Assembly (NCBI GenBank): GCA_008933995.1
Contig: WARS01000032.1
Coordinates: 2,435,001 to 2,499,000, forward strand
Direction: 5' to 3'
Origin: Datnioides undecimradiatus
Lineage: Eukaryota > Chordata > Actinopteri > Lobotiformes > Datnioididae
Length of the DNA stretch: 64,000 nt
Made by a program: the position numbers and the translations under genes. The notes beneath the pieces are model-generated. The model searched no databases and was not told the DNA's origin. It saw only the letters and a program-made list of their open reading frames with translations. Positions 12,232 to 24,420 of the stretch are shown piece by piece; the first letter of the stretch is position 1, and each line of letters begins with the position of its first letter.

Positions 12232-15200
12232 CTGAGGAGAGATAAAAAAACACATTATTATGTCAGAAAAGCTAATAAGTGATGTGCAAAGCAAAGCAAA
12301 GAGCCACAACTGTGGTTAATTTCTGTGGTCACAGTCCTTCAGAAATGTCCATTAGACGTCATTATTGACTGAACAAACTGAAAATGAATATATCTGTATA
12401 TAGATGTGTGCATTATATTTATAACATCAGTTTGTAGTGAGTAGTTAAGTGATTGTTATTATCATATCAGTTTAGTTTAGTTCCATTTTAGGCATACTAT
12501 GAAAGGGTGGGTAACATGCATTTCTAAGCAAAAGCATTTGTCAGTAAGTGAATCATGCAAAATCCTTGAAGAACACTAATATAAATGAGATGCTTTGAAA
12601 TCAGGCTCAGGCTTAATGCACCTATAGCCACTCATGCAAAGCAGCAAAAAAATTAGTTGAATTATGTGATGAGATGATCCTTCAATGCAATCAAAAATAC
12701 CTCAATCGATTGCTTTTGGAATTTGTCTATTTCCAATTTAAGCTTTTCTCTCTCGTTGGTCAGGTCATTGATGAGAGCCTGGAGCTCCGCTGTCCTCTTG
12801 GTGCTATTCTGAAGCTGCACATGCAAGGCTGAGATCTGAGTGGCACTGTCTGCATCCACAGTGTCTTTGCTAAGCTTCAGGTTATCTCTTTCCTGTCTAA
12901 CTGCCCTCAGCTCCTCTTCCAATCTCAGCCTCTCTTTTGTCAAATTCTGTGTCAGAGTCTTCAGTTTTTCAACCTCTGTAGTGTATTCATTAAGTTGACG
13001 GCTCTTCTCCTCAATCGTCTTGTATAGACTCTCATTACGTTGGTTGAGCTCAAGAATTCGAGCCTGTTCCTGTTGGAGCTTCTGTTTAAGTGCCCTCAGC
13101 TCTGCTGTGACAACTGCCAGTTCCTGCTTGGTGACCTTATGCTCCCGCAGGCTTTTGTCAAGAGCATCCTGGAGGGCACTGAGGTCCTGCTCATACTTCC
13201 TTCCAGAGTTGGAAACCTCCTCCTGGATAGATTTCAGTTTGGTAATTGTAGTGGTGTGCTCTCTGCAAGTGTGTGTCATCCTCTCTAACTCTGCCTCCAT
13301 TCTCTTTCTACGTGTAAACTCCTCTTGGGTGGCCTTCTTTTGCTTCTCCAACTCAGCTTCCATCCGATCCAAAGAGCACTGAAGTTCTGTGACGCAGCTT
13401 TGCAGCCTGACAGAACCCTGCTCAACCTTTGTTTTTTCACTGGTCTGCTTCTCCAGTTCTGCTCGGGTAATACGGATCTCCTGCTCAGACATTTTCAGCT
13501 TGTTAATTGCATCCAGATAAGAGGTGTTCTTTGACTTAATCTCTGCCTCAACCTGTTTCAGGTGACTGATTTCCAATTCCAGAGCGTGCCTCCTCTTCCC
13601 CTCCTCCTCTAGTTTAAATGTTAGCATGCTGATCTCCCTGGACTTCTCCTGATTATTTTTGTTGGCCTCCTTTAGTTTGAGCTCATCATCTTCTCTCCTT
13701 TGCACAAGTGTTTTCAGCTGGATCTCCAACTCACTACGCATCCTCGTCTCTTGTGTCACTGAGGCCCTCTGCTGGCTGACCACCTGCTCTGCTCTGCTCT
13801 TCTGCTCTTCAATGTGAGCAACGGACTGCCTCAGCCTCCTCAGTTCCTCTTCTAGATCTCTCTTCTCCACAGTGAGTCTGTCAACTTGCAGTCTCAGCTC
13901 TGCTGCATCTTCTTCTTTCTGTTGTGAGGCTTTCAGGATCGTGGTCTTGGTAACATGGATCTCTGTTTCGTAAGTCTGCTTAAGTTGATTAATCTCCTGG
14001 CTGCACTGTGTTCTTACCTTTGAGATATCTGATTCAGCGTTTCGTCGGCGTGTTGCTTCCTCCTCTAAGAGTATCTTCATCCTCTCCAGTTCACGTTCCT
14101 TGTCCTTCACAGCCTTTTCCAAGTCAATCTTGGCCCAGTTGAGTTCTTCCAGTTCTTTCTGTCTGCGGCGAACAGCCGCCTCATACTCTTCTTGCTGACT
14201 GGTGTAACGTTCTTCTGCCAACCTTCTTTTCCTCTTTTCCTCATCCAGCTGGTATTTAATCCGTGTCAGTTGGTCATTAAGATCTTGAAGCTGGTTGTGT
14301 GTACTATCCAGGCTCTCTTTGGTTGCATTAACTTGCATTACTGTGGTTCTTTTCACTTCCTCCATAGAAATGAGCTGGTCTTTTGACTGAGTGAGCTCCA
14401 GCTTGTAGCGGGCCAAAGCATCCTCCAAAGATTTGTTTTTCTGGTTACGATCCTGAATGTCCTCCTTTAGACGCCTCAGTTCCTCCTCTAGCATCTCAAT
14501 CTTGGTGTTCCTAATCTGAAAAAAGACACATAAAGAGCCTCAGTTACTGACTTTCATAAGCATAAGCAAAATTTGTCATTCTTCTAATGCTTATCATAGT
14601 ATTAATTTTACTAACCCCACATTATTTGTTTACAAAAGCAATGACAATACTGACCTTTAGCTCTTCCATGTTCTTCAGCAGCTCCCCTAGGAACTTGTAG
14701 TAGTCACTAGAACGGGTAAGGAGTTCTATGTAGTTGGACTGAAGGTCAGCCGCCTGGAGGAGTTAAAATTAGTGCATGAATACTAATTACAATTGTTTAT
14801 GTGTTAACAACATAACACAGACATTAAGACATTCATAATTGACACGAGTGATTATCTTTTAAATTGGTACAAATTGCCATGGTTATATTGATATTGATCA
14901 AACAGAATATCAACGTGATTATTGCTTAACTCTATAATAAGTAACACTGATCTGATAATAGCTTTAGTATGACCTGATGGAGAGACTCTAGTCATACCTC
15001 TTGTCTGACTACTGTAGCAGGAGACTGAAGCATTGTTCTCTTGATTGGAATATTAAGCAGAGTTTCCAGTCCGGAACTGTAGGAAGCCAGCTGTAGCTCA
15101 TAGTCCTGTAAACCCACAACACCATACGTCACTTCATTGTTGTGCACATCAACGTGGTAATACTAAAAATATGTTAAAATGAAAGAAAAACAGCGCACAT

Positions 15201-18200
15201 GAAAATACTACCAACCTTTATGGAGGCAGCACAAGTGTCTGCATTTTTCTGCACATCCTCTACTTTCTCCTTCTTTCCTTTGATTTCAGTGTGAAGTGCC
15301 TGTACAGTCAGCAAAGGGGGCATTAAATTCACTGATTTAGTCTAATACAAGACTGTCAAGTCTGTGCTTTTATTGAGACAATATAAGCAACTACACAACA
15401 AAAAAATACAATGCATGATTAAACAATGTGTAAAACACCCACACCAATACTCAATACTGTCAGCATTTCTATTCAAGTGTAAATGGTGTATATTTGCAAT
15501 TATCTCACTTTAGTTCAAATTTGTATTATAATTGGAAAATGTATGTTGACATATACATGGAAAGACATGCCTTCTGTTGGTTGAGGTGATCCATTAGAGT
15601 CTGGATGTCACTGAGCTTAGCTGTCTGAAGGGTGTCCTGGCGTTTCCTGGCATTGTCTATCCACTGTTGCAGGGAAGTGCTGCTTTGCTGATAATGATTC
15701 AGCTGTTTCTCCTGCTTCTCCAGGTCCCACATTCTGAGGAGGAAAGAGTGGGAGAAAGAGGAAGGGAAAAACAGATTATTTTAGTGTTGTTACCAGCAAT
15801 TATTGTATTGAAGAAATGTGTGTTGATGTAAAGGATATCCCACCTGCTATCAATCTGGCTTTGGATGCGGCGCCAGCGGTCGGACATTTGACCCACGAGG
15901 TCTGAGTACTTGGACAAGTCCACGTCACACTTGTGGAAGGAGTCAGAGATTTGACCGTTCCAGTGCAGCGCTTTAGCCAAGTCAGACTCCATAACTGTCA
16001 GCAGGTCTCTTTTTTGCTCCAGGTCACTCTTCATTTGCTTTAATAAAGAATCACAAAATAGTTTAAATTCTTAAGTTCATTAAATACACAAGAAAAAAAT
16101 ATAATAATATAAAAATGTTGAATTTTTCATCTGGAAAATTAGTATCTATCCCATATGAGAAGTGCAGTAAAAATGACAATGCATTCCTGTGAACTATGGT
16201 GAAATAGATGTATAAATTAGCATAATGTGTAAATAATCAAGTGTACTACAAGTACAACAAATTTATACCCAAGTACAGTACTTGTAGCAGTTCTTGTATT
16301 TTGGTCCCATGTTTCGCAAAGGACAAAGAAGCTTCAGTGAGTCAGTATGTCTTAAAACTGGAAAGCAAGAGACAGCACTTCAAACTAAATATGGAATGTG
16401 TGTCAAACCTTCAGTGTGCTCCGATAGATTTCCAGCTCTCGCAGGTCCAGAGAAGTGGTCTCCTTTTCTGTCAATCGGGCCTCATGGACTTTAATGATAT
16501 CTTCAGCCTGAAGCAGGCTCTGGAGCAAGGCTTTAAGAGCTGACAGTCTGTCAAAGGCAAACAGCAATAACATGAAATACACATGACTTTTAAGAACTTT
16601 TAATGAGAAATGCAGTGATTTTACTCCATAATCTGTTTAAAGCTGATAGTTGCCACATTTTCTGTCCCTTTTGCTTTATTATGTGCAACTTTTGCTTAAA
16701 CATTGTAGGAAGAATTAAAACATGATGTAACTAGATGAAAATAAATCACCTTTGAAGGTAGGCTGAGTAGAGACCCTGCAGGTCTCCCAGTTTTTGGTTG
16801 ATAATTTCCAGTTCAGAGCGGAGGAACTTGGCTTGCTCGGAGTCCGGAGGTATGCCTTCCAGCTGCTTTATAATCATTTCTCTTAGTCGCAGGTACTCAT
16901 CATGAATAGAGTCCAAATCTTGGTGCACCATCTAGACATAAACATACAATAATAAGTTAAATTCAACATAAGCTGCTGTTTCACTTTGTTTTTACAAAGT
17001 GCTCCTAATGAACTGAATTATTTATTTTCTTGGGAAGGCTGTATACAGAAGAATCTCTTAAGTTAGATATCATGAATTCGGTTTGTGCCAAAGAAGCTAA
17101 CTTTTAATTTGTATAAACTTATTAAAAAAAATAAACATACCTGCAGCTTCTGGATGTGCACTGAGCACTCGTGCACACTGTTGTCCCCCAGGGGAACGTG
17201 CAGATGACTGGTGAGACTAGATTCGGCCAGCTCAAGCTTGCGTCGAAGTTCTTGCAGGCTACTAAGCAGGGTAAGGCTGAGGGTAGAACTGGGTGGGGGA
17301 GTCTTTGGGACCTTAGGAGCCGGAGGCTTGGCAGTTTCTGGCTTCGCCGGTTCAGGCTTCACCGTTTCATTCTCTTCATTGGTTGAAAGAAAGTTTGAAG
17401 ATTATCAACTTGCGGTTGAATAAAAGTTCTAGTTGACTAACAACCAAGGCAGAAGGTTAAGACATTTTATACTCACTGTAAGCAGGAAGCTGGATAATCA
17501 GTGTGTCATAGTGGTTCTGGGCTTTATCAAAGTGGCCCTGAATGGTTTTCTTTTCTTCTTCCCCAAACAGCTCAGATCCCTGGCTGTTACGCTGGAACTC
17601 TTGGTAGTGAGTCTCCAGTCTTTTGATGATACTGCGATACTCCTCGGGACGCATCTTAGACAGCTGTAAGACAATAGAAAGGCGTGAGAGTAGGCAAAAA
17701 ACATAAACTCCTCTACACACTGTTTCAGATAAGGAATAAAATGAATCAAATTGGGCTTTGCATGGAAATAGTCAAACTAAGGAAGAACTGCATGCTATGT
17801 GAATTTCTTACCATGCTGAGAGTGAGGGAGTTGATGTAATTGATGTCTTTGAGGCAATACTGCCATGAGATGAGACTCTTGATGTTGATGTAGAGCTGGT
17901 TCCAGATGCTCATGATGGCTTCATAATACTGCTCATTCCTAGGAAACAGCACAAGCCATTAATATCTCACTTTGTGCTATTACGCAAACACAATATGACA
18001 AATAACAGTATATTATGTATTATACTAACATTTATCTAACCTCTTAGGCTTATAAAAGACTTATACTTATAATCTACAATGTCAACATAATAAGTATTAC
18101 CAAGACTAAGGTAAGGCTGTTTTTCATCATTTCTTACTTGGTGGCAAGGCCAATGCTTAGAGGGTTTGGTGGGGGGATCAGCAAACACACAGAAGGAATC

Positions 18201-21200
18201 AACATGTCCAGACCTCCAGGTCCCGTCACAAGCCACTTGCTGCGCTGTGAGTTATCTTTCAGGATGCCCTCATTCCCTTTGAGAATTCCTTTCTGAAGCA
18301 CAAAACAGAATATACAAACAGAGGAAACAATGAATAATGCATATTTCACTTCAGACACTGTGCTTAAATTTGAGTGTGTGAGAGTGTCTGTTCTACCTGG
18401 TCTTGTTTAAAGTCACACAAGGCCTGGACCATGATGGGGCTGCTACTCTTCTCCTCAGGGTTGCGAGGCTTCAGCCTGACAATTGTCTTAGATTTGTTGA
18501 CCAGACTTTGGACCTGCCTCTTGTTTTCCACGACTCGCTCCTTCTCTCTCTGTGAATATGTGAAAATCAGTGTTATGAATTCAGCCTCTGTGCACTGCAA
18601 CTGTCACTGAAAGTGAACTCCGACCACAAGCACTTGCACACATTTAGTCTGGTTAAAACTGGCCTAACCAGCTCACCAGACATGCACTCCCTCCACAGAA
18701 CAAATTGTTTGTCTGTGTTATGTGCATATGTACACGTTGCATGTTCTCACCTGTGGTTACATAATTATGTTCTGGAATTAACAGAGTATAATGATACCTC
18801 CAGGTTTTTCAGGAGTTCAGTGAGGCTCTCCAGTGGGGTATTCTTGTCGCAGTTAAACTTGCTTCGGATTGTCTCATGCTCCTTCTGCAGCTTTGTATAG
18901 GTCTCATTGGCCTCCTTAAAAAACTGATGATGGCAGCGAAAAAGTACTGATGAGTGTTCACATTAAATCATACAGGTCTCAATTTCAATGAGAGTAAGAG
19001 CAGGACTGAGCACTTACTTGACTGTAGGCAGCATTCTCCTTCAAATGAACATTGATACACTTGGTGATTTGGAGAAGCCAGCTCCACTGGGTCTGTAAGG
19101 TGTCCATATATGCCTGAGGGCATACAACGAGTCATCAGCACAAAACCACTAAATAATGCTGTTTTGCATCTGTAAATACCCAGAAAAAAACCCATCATAC
19201 CTGAATCTTATCTGAAGCAGGGTGGTTGTTGTTCAGGAGTCCATCTGCTTTCACCTTCAGCTTGTTCAGCTCCTTCTCTTTCTCCTCCAGGTCTCTCATC
19301 ATCCGCTGTTGGAGCATAGTAAGTAAGGGACTCAGAAGTCTAGACTGTGGTCTCTGAGAGCCACCATATGTAAATACGATATTAATGGTAACCTATCAAG
19401 TATTAAAGGTACAATCACACCCATAAACAGAGTTCATCTTACAGAATAACTCTCTTCCTTCTTGGGAATATATTGGTCGATGTTCTTGTCTCCCCAGTCA
19501 AACACAAGCTCCTCCTCCTCTCTCTCATTCACCCACATGATGGCCCGGGAGATCTCCTCGATGATGCTCTGAAGCTCACGCAGTTGACTCAGACGGTTGT
19601 GGGACATATTCTGAGACGGACATGAGGTAAATGAATGAATGTGATACAAAGTAAGTCAATGATAATACAGGTGATTGTGACTAACTTCTAAACATTATTG
19701 CAGAAAAATTTGGCTCTACCTGCAGGTTGTCCCATTCTTGTTCCAGGATGGAGAGATTGTATCTGTCGCCCTTTGAGTTCTAGAAAAAAAGATTTTGAAT
19801 GTGTTTTTGCTCAATTTTATATTGAGTAATAAAATATTTGTCTTTTGTATCCATGATACATAGACGACCAAATCAATCAACACACCACACACGATATCTA
19901 AATGACAAAACAATAGGCTAAAAAGCAGCTAAGAAGAGCTTCATGATTACTTACCAGTTCATCTCGGGCACGGTCTACTTCCTGGCTCCTCTGGAGGGTG
20001 CTGTGGGTTTTGTTGTGGCTCATGATTTGCTTTTCTATGGTGACGGAGTCATCTCCCCATGGAGCAGTCTCAATCATGCGCTACAAGACACAGAATCACA
20101 GGTTATTTTAAAATACTGTTAAACAGTTGTTGAAGGGAAACATTACTTTACAATAGCTTATGCAGGAACGTATAATAAAAATATATAAAGACTGAATAAC
20201 AAACTCCATGTAAACACCAAAACCAGCAATGGCACATGACATAATACTTGTCTCAATGCTTTTTGACCTGCCTGTCTGCTCAGTGGCACTTAAGTTCATT
20301 TGTTCCTAAAAAATCTAATGTAACATAAATTTTCCAGAACAGAGAATTACGCTGTATACAGAGGCATAACTTTGGTCATAAGATAAAACACACAGTAACC
20401 AACCACATTCATTAAGGTAAAACCATTTTAAATCTAAACAGATGCACTTTTTTCTTTCTTCTCATGAGTGCCTGTTTTGAACTCTATGTCTTACCCCTCT
20501 TTGTCCTCTAGGTGTCCGCATATAATCATTAGGGCTGTTGTTAAGCAGGAAACTATCCCAACTATTCCCCCCCCCCAGTTCACAGCCCTCAGCTTTGATA
20601 AGAGCACTTCAGCCAGTCCCTGCTCTTTACTCACATTTTTTTTTCTCTCTGCCTTCAGTCTCAAGGCTTTTGTTCTCTCACCACTCCCTTTTCCTTCATG
20701 ATTACCCGGCTGAGGCTACACACAAAGTGAGAGACTTTGCAGCTAATGCTCAGAGTAGAAAGGTCAAAAAAAAGTTACATGTTGGACTGTAGATAAAATA
20801 CCTAGAGACATGACCTTAAAGCAGCGCAACGTGTTCTATGTTTTACATGTATTGGAGTTTTATAAAAGGCAACCAAAATATGTGGAAATATTTTTCTGTA
20901 TCTAATGACACAGGGAAAATGAATGACAGAATACAGAGGGTGAGGCTTGAAGTGGTGACAGAATGACAGGGTGTGTTTTTTGGTTGGGTGGGAGGGTTGG
21001 GGAGGTAGAGAGTAAAAGGGCGTTTTCTCATGAGTATGCGAGAGATCTGCTGAACTGCCCTGTCCCATAACAACTGACTCAGTGGAGGGTGTCAGATTTC
21101 ACACTCCTTAGCTTCTACTTTTATTTCTGCTTCAACAACGTCTCTATCGGCTTCCCTCTCCCCAGCTCTGGTATCTCTTTCTGCCTCTGTCTCTCTCCCT

Positions 21201-24200
21201 GTCTTCTTTTCAAAATGGCAGCGCTCTTTCCTTTTTCTTTTGTTTCAATCCCTCTGCACCTCTCTTGGCCTCCTTCACTCATGGATCAGGTTCTGGCAGT
21301 GTGTCCAGATGGTTTCAGTTACAGGAGGTCAGAATAGTGATAGTATAAGTGCGTCCCCCTCCTCCTCCCTTTCACATGAAAAAGGGTGCACTCGAATGTA
21401 CCCGTACAGGCATGCAGACACACGCACACATGCAGGTGCAGCGTTTCACACTGCACAAACAGGTTAAAGAACTGTTGGGAATAGACTTTTTGCAAGACAT
21501 TTGTGGATGGAACGTGTCAGATGTGTATATACTATCATACTGGTAATAACTCAGCATTGTGAATCATTTAATGATTGTCAATTAGTAATAACAAACACAT
21601 AGCAGTTAAAAAAGAAAATGAATTAATAATTGTTGTCTTTTTATTTTTGTGAAGCGTTTTGTCCAGGACAGTAGAACACAGTTCATTAAATTAATTATTT
21701 GTATTATTTTATGTGTGATTAAACATAAATTTACCATATTTTGATTCACATCGATTACCAAAAGGATTCTAGTATTGATGTCAAGTTTTTAACCATTTTT
21801 ATTGTGTTTTTATGATGCTCTTAAATGTCTCTGACATATGAAAAGCTCACCTTCTGCTGAGCAATCCAGGCTATGGCGTCATTGAAGAGCCTGCCCCCAT
21901 CGATCGAGCCCACGCTGCCTCTGTTCCGTCTTGTGGTCATACCGCCGAGTAATTGCTGTTGAAGAGCGGCATACATGTGCTGGAATTGGTCCACACTGTG
22001 GATTTGTACAAAAAAGGAGAACACTTTGTGAATCTTCTGGGGGTACATAAGTGAGTTTCAAAGAACTCAGCTGGCCAAATACAGCTGAATGTGAAGAATG
22101 TTCAGAGGGTATCTTGTGCTTTCTCTGAATACGGTTTGAATCAGCTATAGACTGAAATGTTGCTCAAATGCATATTTCACTCATTTAGCACCAAGATGTT
22201 AAGCTTCTAGGATGGATGACTAAAATGTGCATGTTACAGCCATGAAAGAGCACATGCAAATGCGAACATGCAAAAACACAAAAACTCATGAGTGCATACC
22301 CAAATTTTGCAAAGGCACACATATGCACATGCAGACGCAATGCAACTTGTCTTACGTTCGGAAGACATCATTAGGGATACGCATTTGCTGCAGCTCTCTG
22401 CCACAGTGTTTCATCTGCTCCAGGGTCTCTGCAGCCATGATCAACAGCTTTTCCGCCTCCACAGCTGGCCCCCCCTATAAAGCCACACAATGTAAACTCT
22501 GAAGCCTTGCAAACTGCAAAATTATACTTTGCCAGTTATATTTTCTGATATTTAAGTCATATTGTGGCACACTTCTGAGATAGAATCTTCATGTTAAACT
22601 TGTATATAGGAAGAATTGTAACATTTAAGCCCAGCCTATTTTCTCATTTTGACAAATTGAATTTAGAAATTTAAGTTTTTGTTTTCGTTGTTGTTGTTGG
22701 GTTATTTATTTATTTTTTTTTTACTACTATAAGCAAAAAGAAACACTTGAAATCAGTCATGTTCGGTGTAATCAGTGTGCTTCACTTACGCCCTGGAGAA
22801 TCAGCTTTGCTCTCTGCATGTATTCCTGACACTGGCTCGTCAGGTACAAAGCTCTTTGCTGAATAGCCTGTGCACTAAACATCAGGAAAAAACAAACAAA
22901 AAACATAACATTTTTAGATCTTAATTTGGTAGAGGATTTTCTAAAAGCCTTTAGAGTGAATGTGTGAAAGACGGGTACAGTTAATATGGTTAACGGGTTA
23001 CTAAATTGTGTAAATGATCATTGAATTGAATGGAAACTGAAATTGAAGTTAAAACTAAAAATATGAGTAATGTGCAAAAATCAAATAAAGACTGCTGTAT
23101 TTTATGGTAAGGAAGGAACCTTACAAACATTAAATTTGTATTTTTAATCTAATGCACAGACGTTCATTGTTTTTACAGGGCTGCCTCTGTGAGACATGGA
23201 AATGAGTCACCAAAGGGCCACTAATACAAAACCAACAAAACAAAAGCTGTGTTCTTGTAACTTTCTCTCTCTAAAGGGTTTGCAGCGCCCTCGTATTACA
23301 TCAACAATATCTGCATGTTTTTACTTTTGCTTTTTGTTTTCTGTTTTTTAAAGAGTATTAGCTGGAAGAGCTCTGGCACAGACACCGACATCACTGTTAC
23401 AACATTAGACACTGACATCACGGTGAATGATAGTGAAGGATAGTGGGGAGGACATTCAAGGGGTGTGTGCAAGTATTTCCTAATTCATTACACTGGGCAA
23501 CAGATCAGGAGTAATACAAGCAGGATTAAATAGATACACACATTACACAAACTAATTACACATGTTGTTTCTGCAAAGAGGTTAAGACCCGCATTTGGAC
23601 TAATGAAGGAACAGTTTTTTGCTCTTGTAGACCCTGTTATCCCTCAAACATTCATTGCAATTCAGTGGCCTTCTTGAACCTGCTTGATGATATCTTTTAT
23701 GATGTAAATAAGAACAACTCAGCTCCCTGAAACATTCCCATACGGCTTCTTTTAGCTTTGCTTAGATTCCCCTGATATAATATTCCTAAAAAATCGAAAT
23801 ACATTTGTTGTTTATAGGGGGAAATGCGGCTGGGGCAGTGTTTTCTTGCTTTTCTCTGCAGGTTTTCCACATCTCAGTGCGCTCCCGTGCGCTTCGCGGC
23901 TGACAGAAGCTCGTTCTTAAAAAGCAACAGGTGAGTCCACGGTTCTTACCTCAGTCCGCCACCTCCGCCCCCACCCATGCTAACTTGCATTTTGTTTCCC
24001 CCGAGCCCCCCGCCGTGGGTGGAGGTCCTGGAGAAGGTGGTGTAGGTGTATCCTGCTCCGTCTCCTGCATGGTATTCCCCTTGGAAGCCGTTTCCACCGA
24101 CGAACACGTCGCTGCGAAAACTGGAACTCGCCAAATCCGGTCGCGAATTACTTCTTTGGCCCATGGTGGCCAGCCTCGAAGTGGAACCATAGCCACTCAT
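9010..24200 (-). CDS. dsp: Desmoplakin, complete 24-exon gene
   Basis: Desmoplakin is the desmosomal plakin that ties keratin or desmin filaments to plakoglobin/plakophilin at cell junctions. Coding exons, 5' to 3' on the minus strand: 24200-23950, 22874-22790, 22474-22356, 21995-21851, 20080-19955, 19779-19720, 19610-19443, 19305-19201, 19113-19018, 18923-18798, 18549-18397, 18292-18138, 17938-17812, 17663-17477, 17373-17141, 16931-16750, 16547-16409, 16037-15844, 15733-15571, 15299-15216, 15105-14998, 14753-14655, 14515-12701, 12231-9010. All phases join, giving 8142 nt and 2713 residues (human long form 2871). Residues 1-1035 form the N-terminal plakin domain of spectrin-type repeats, with an SH3 at about 462-520 ([10 protein letters not shown] to [12 protein letters not shown]). 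Residues 1036-1640 plus the start of the last exon are the coiled-coil rod. Residues 1815-2664 hold plakin-repeat domains A, B and C, followed by a Gly-Ser-Arg tail. All introns are GT-AG except intron 19, which has a GC donor. Whether this is the a or b copy of the fish duplicate was not resolved. Confidence 0.97.
12701..14515 (-). CDS. dsp: dsp exon 23: coiled-coil rod, with internal donor
   Basis: This exon encodes residues 1036-1640, 605 codons in phase 0 at both ends. The acceptor is TTTTTTCAG/ATTAGG and the donor is GATTGAG/GTATTT. The peptide is heptad-rich and highly charged, typical of a dimeric coiled coil, opening with [15 protein letters not shown] and ending DKFQKQSIE. An internal consensus donor (CAAAG/GTAAGA) lies at 14018/14017, 166 codons in. 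In human the equivalent site produces the short isoform desmoplakin II. Use of it here would remove 439 residues in frame. By recalled comparison the human exon encodes about 765 residues, because a roughly 155-residue block is duplicated there. Confidence 0.96.
14016..14018 (-). promoter_or_regulatory. dsp: Alternative 5' splice site for the short dsp isoform
   Basis: On the minus strand the sequence reads TCAAAG/GTAAGAACA. It falls between codons 166 and 167 of exon 23 and is in phase 0 with the exon 24 acceptor. The coded peptide around it is DISKVRTQC, and the human site lies at the same Lys-Val-Arg. Splicing from here to 12231 gives a predicted 2274-residue protein. Confidence 0.75.
15571..15733 (-). 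CDS. dsp: dsp exon 19, ending in a GC donor
   Basis: 163 nt, entering with one base of a split Arg codon and starting [12 protein letters not shown]. It ends at LMDHLNQQK with donor AAG/GCATGT, so intron 19 is GC-AG. The join is supported because the next exon continues [10 protein letters not shown] in the correct phase, matching human RFLNEQKNLHSEISGK. No GT donor nearby restores this continuity. Confidence 0.88.
17141..17373 (-). CDS. dsp: dsp exon 15: Lys-Pro-rich linker in the plakin domain
   Basis: 233 nt in the plakin domain. After the split codon it reads [20 protein letters not shown] and continues through [13 protein letters not shown] into a helical segment ([12 protein letters not shown]). 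In human the corresponding linker is a Thr/His/Asn-rich stretch of unlike composition, so this loop is poorly conserved. The acceptor choice (AATGAAG/AGAATG) is fixed by phase: the alternative AG two bases on would create a stop. Confidence 0.85.
19720..22874 (-). CDS. dsp: dsp exons 2-6: start of the plakin domain
   Basis: Five short exons (22874-22790, 22474-22356, 21995-21851, 20080-19955, 19779-19720) encode residues 84-262. Recognisable pieces include [59 protein letters not shown] and [10 protein letters not shown]. These align with the human segments around AYQKRLLQLQEQMRALYKAI and MVAWGVDLASVEQHINSHRG. Donors and acceptors are canonical, and every phase carries through. Confidence 0.9.
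20081..21850 (-). other. dsp: dsp intron 5
   Basis: 1.77 kb, the longest intron inside the dsp coding region. It contains pyrimidine-rich tracts (about 20570-20700 and 21110-21280) and a short CA-rich patch near 21415-21440. No gene was seen in it. Confidence 0.85.
22875..23949 (-). other. dsp: dsp intron 1
   Basis: 1.08 kb between the start-codon exon and exon 2. No coding frame, repeat or RNA gene was recognised. Confidence 0.85.
23950..24200 (-). CDS. dsp: dsp exon 1 with start codon
   Basis: The ATG at 24198-24200 has A at -3 and opens [14 protein letters not shown], in the same style as human MSCNGGSHPRINTLG. The exon encodes 83 codons plus two bases. It is rich in Gly, Ser and Thr and ends with a run of seven Gly before donor CTGAG/GTAAGA. 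This is the flexible head that in mammals binds plakoglobin and plakophilin. It has little other sequence similarity to the human head, so the start is supported mainly by position, phase and the MSxxG opening. Confidence 0.85.
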
Positions 24201-24420
24201 ATTTGCGGGTTTGTTTATGCCTTTTTTTTAAAAAGAAGTGGTTTTAGTTGTTCGTCTACTTTGCTGTCCGGAGAGAGGACGGACCTCTCCCCTCCCAGTC
24301 CTCCTGTTGCGCAGATAATGGACTGCTGTGAATAGACGGAAGCGGGCCGCTTTTGGAGACAAACCACACCTTTCAGTGTTTGAGAAACACTCCTGCACTC
24401 ACTTGTCTGTGTGGGAAGCT
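24201..24420 (-). promoter_or_regulatory. dsp: dsp 5' UTR and proximal promoter region
   Basis: This is the sequence immediately upstream of the dsp ATG, relatively GC-rich to about 24370 (GAGAGGACGG, AGCGGGCCGC read on the plus strand). I find no clear TATA box and cannot place the start site. Confidence 0.4.

Noticed and set aside
23931-24335. A 134-codon plus-strand frame over dsp exon 1
   Set aside because: Antisense to the Gly/Ser-rich first exon. Its Pro/Ser composition is the mirror of the dsp codons.
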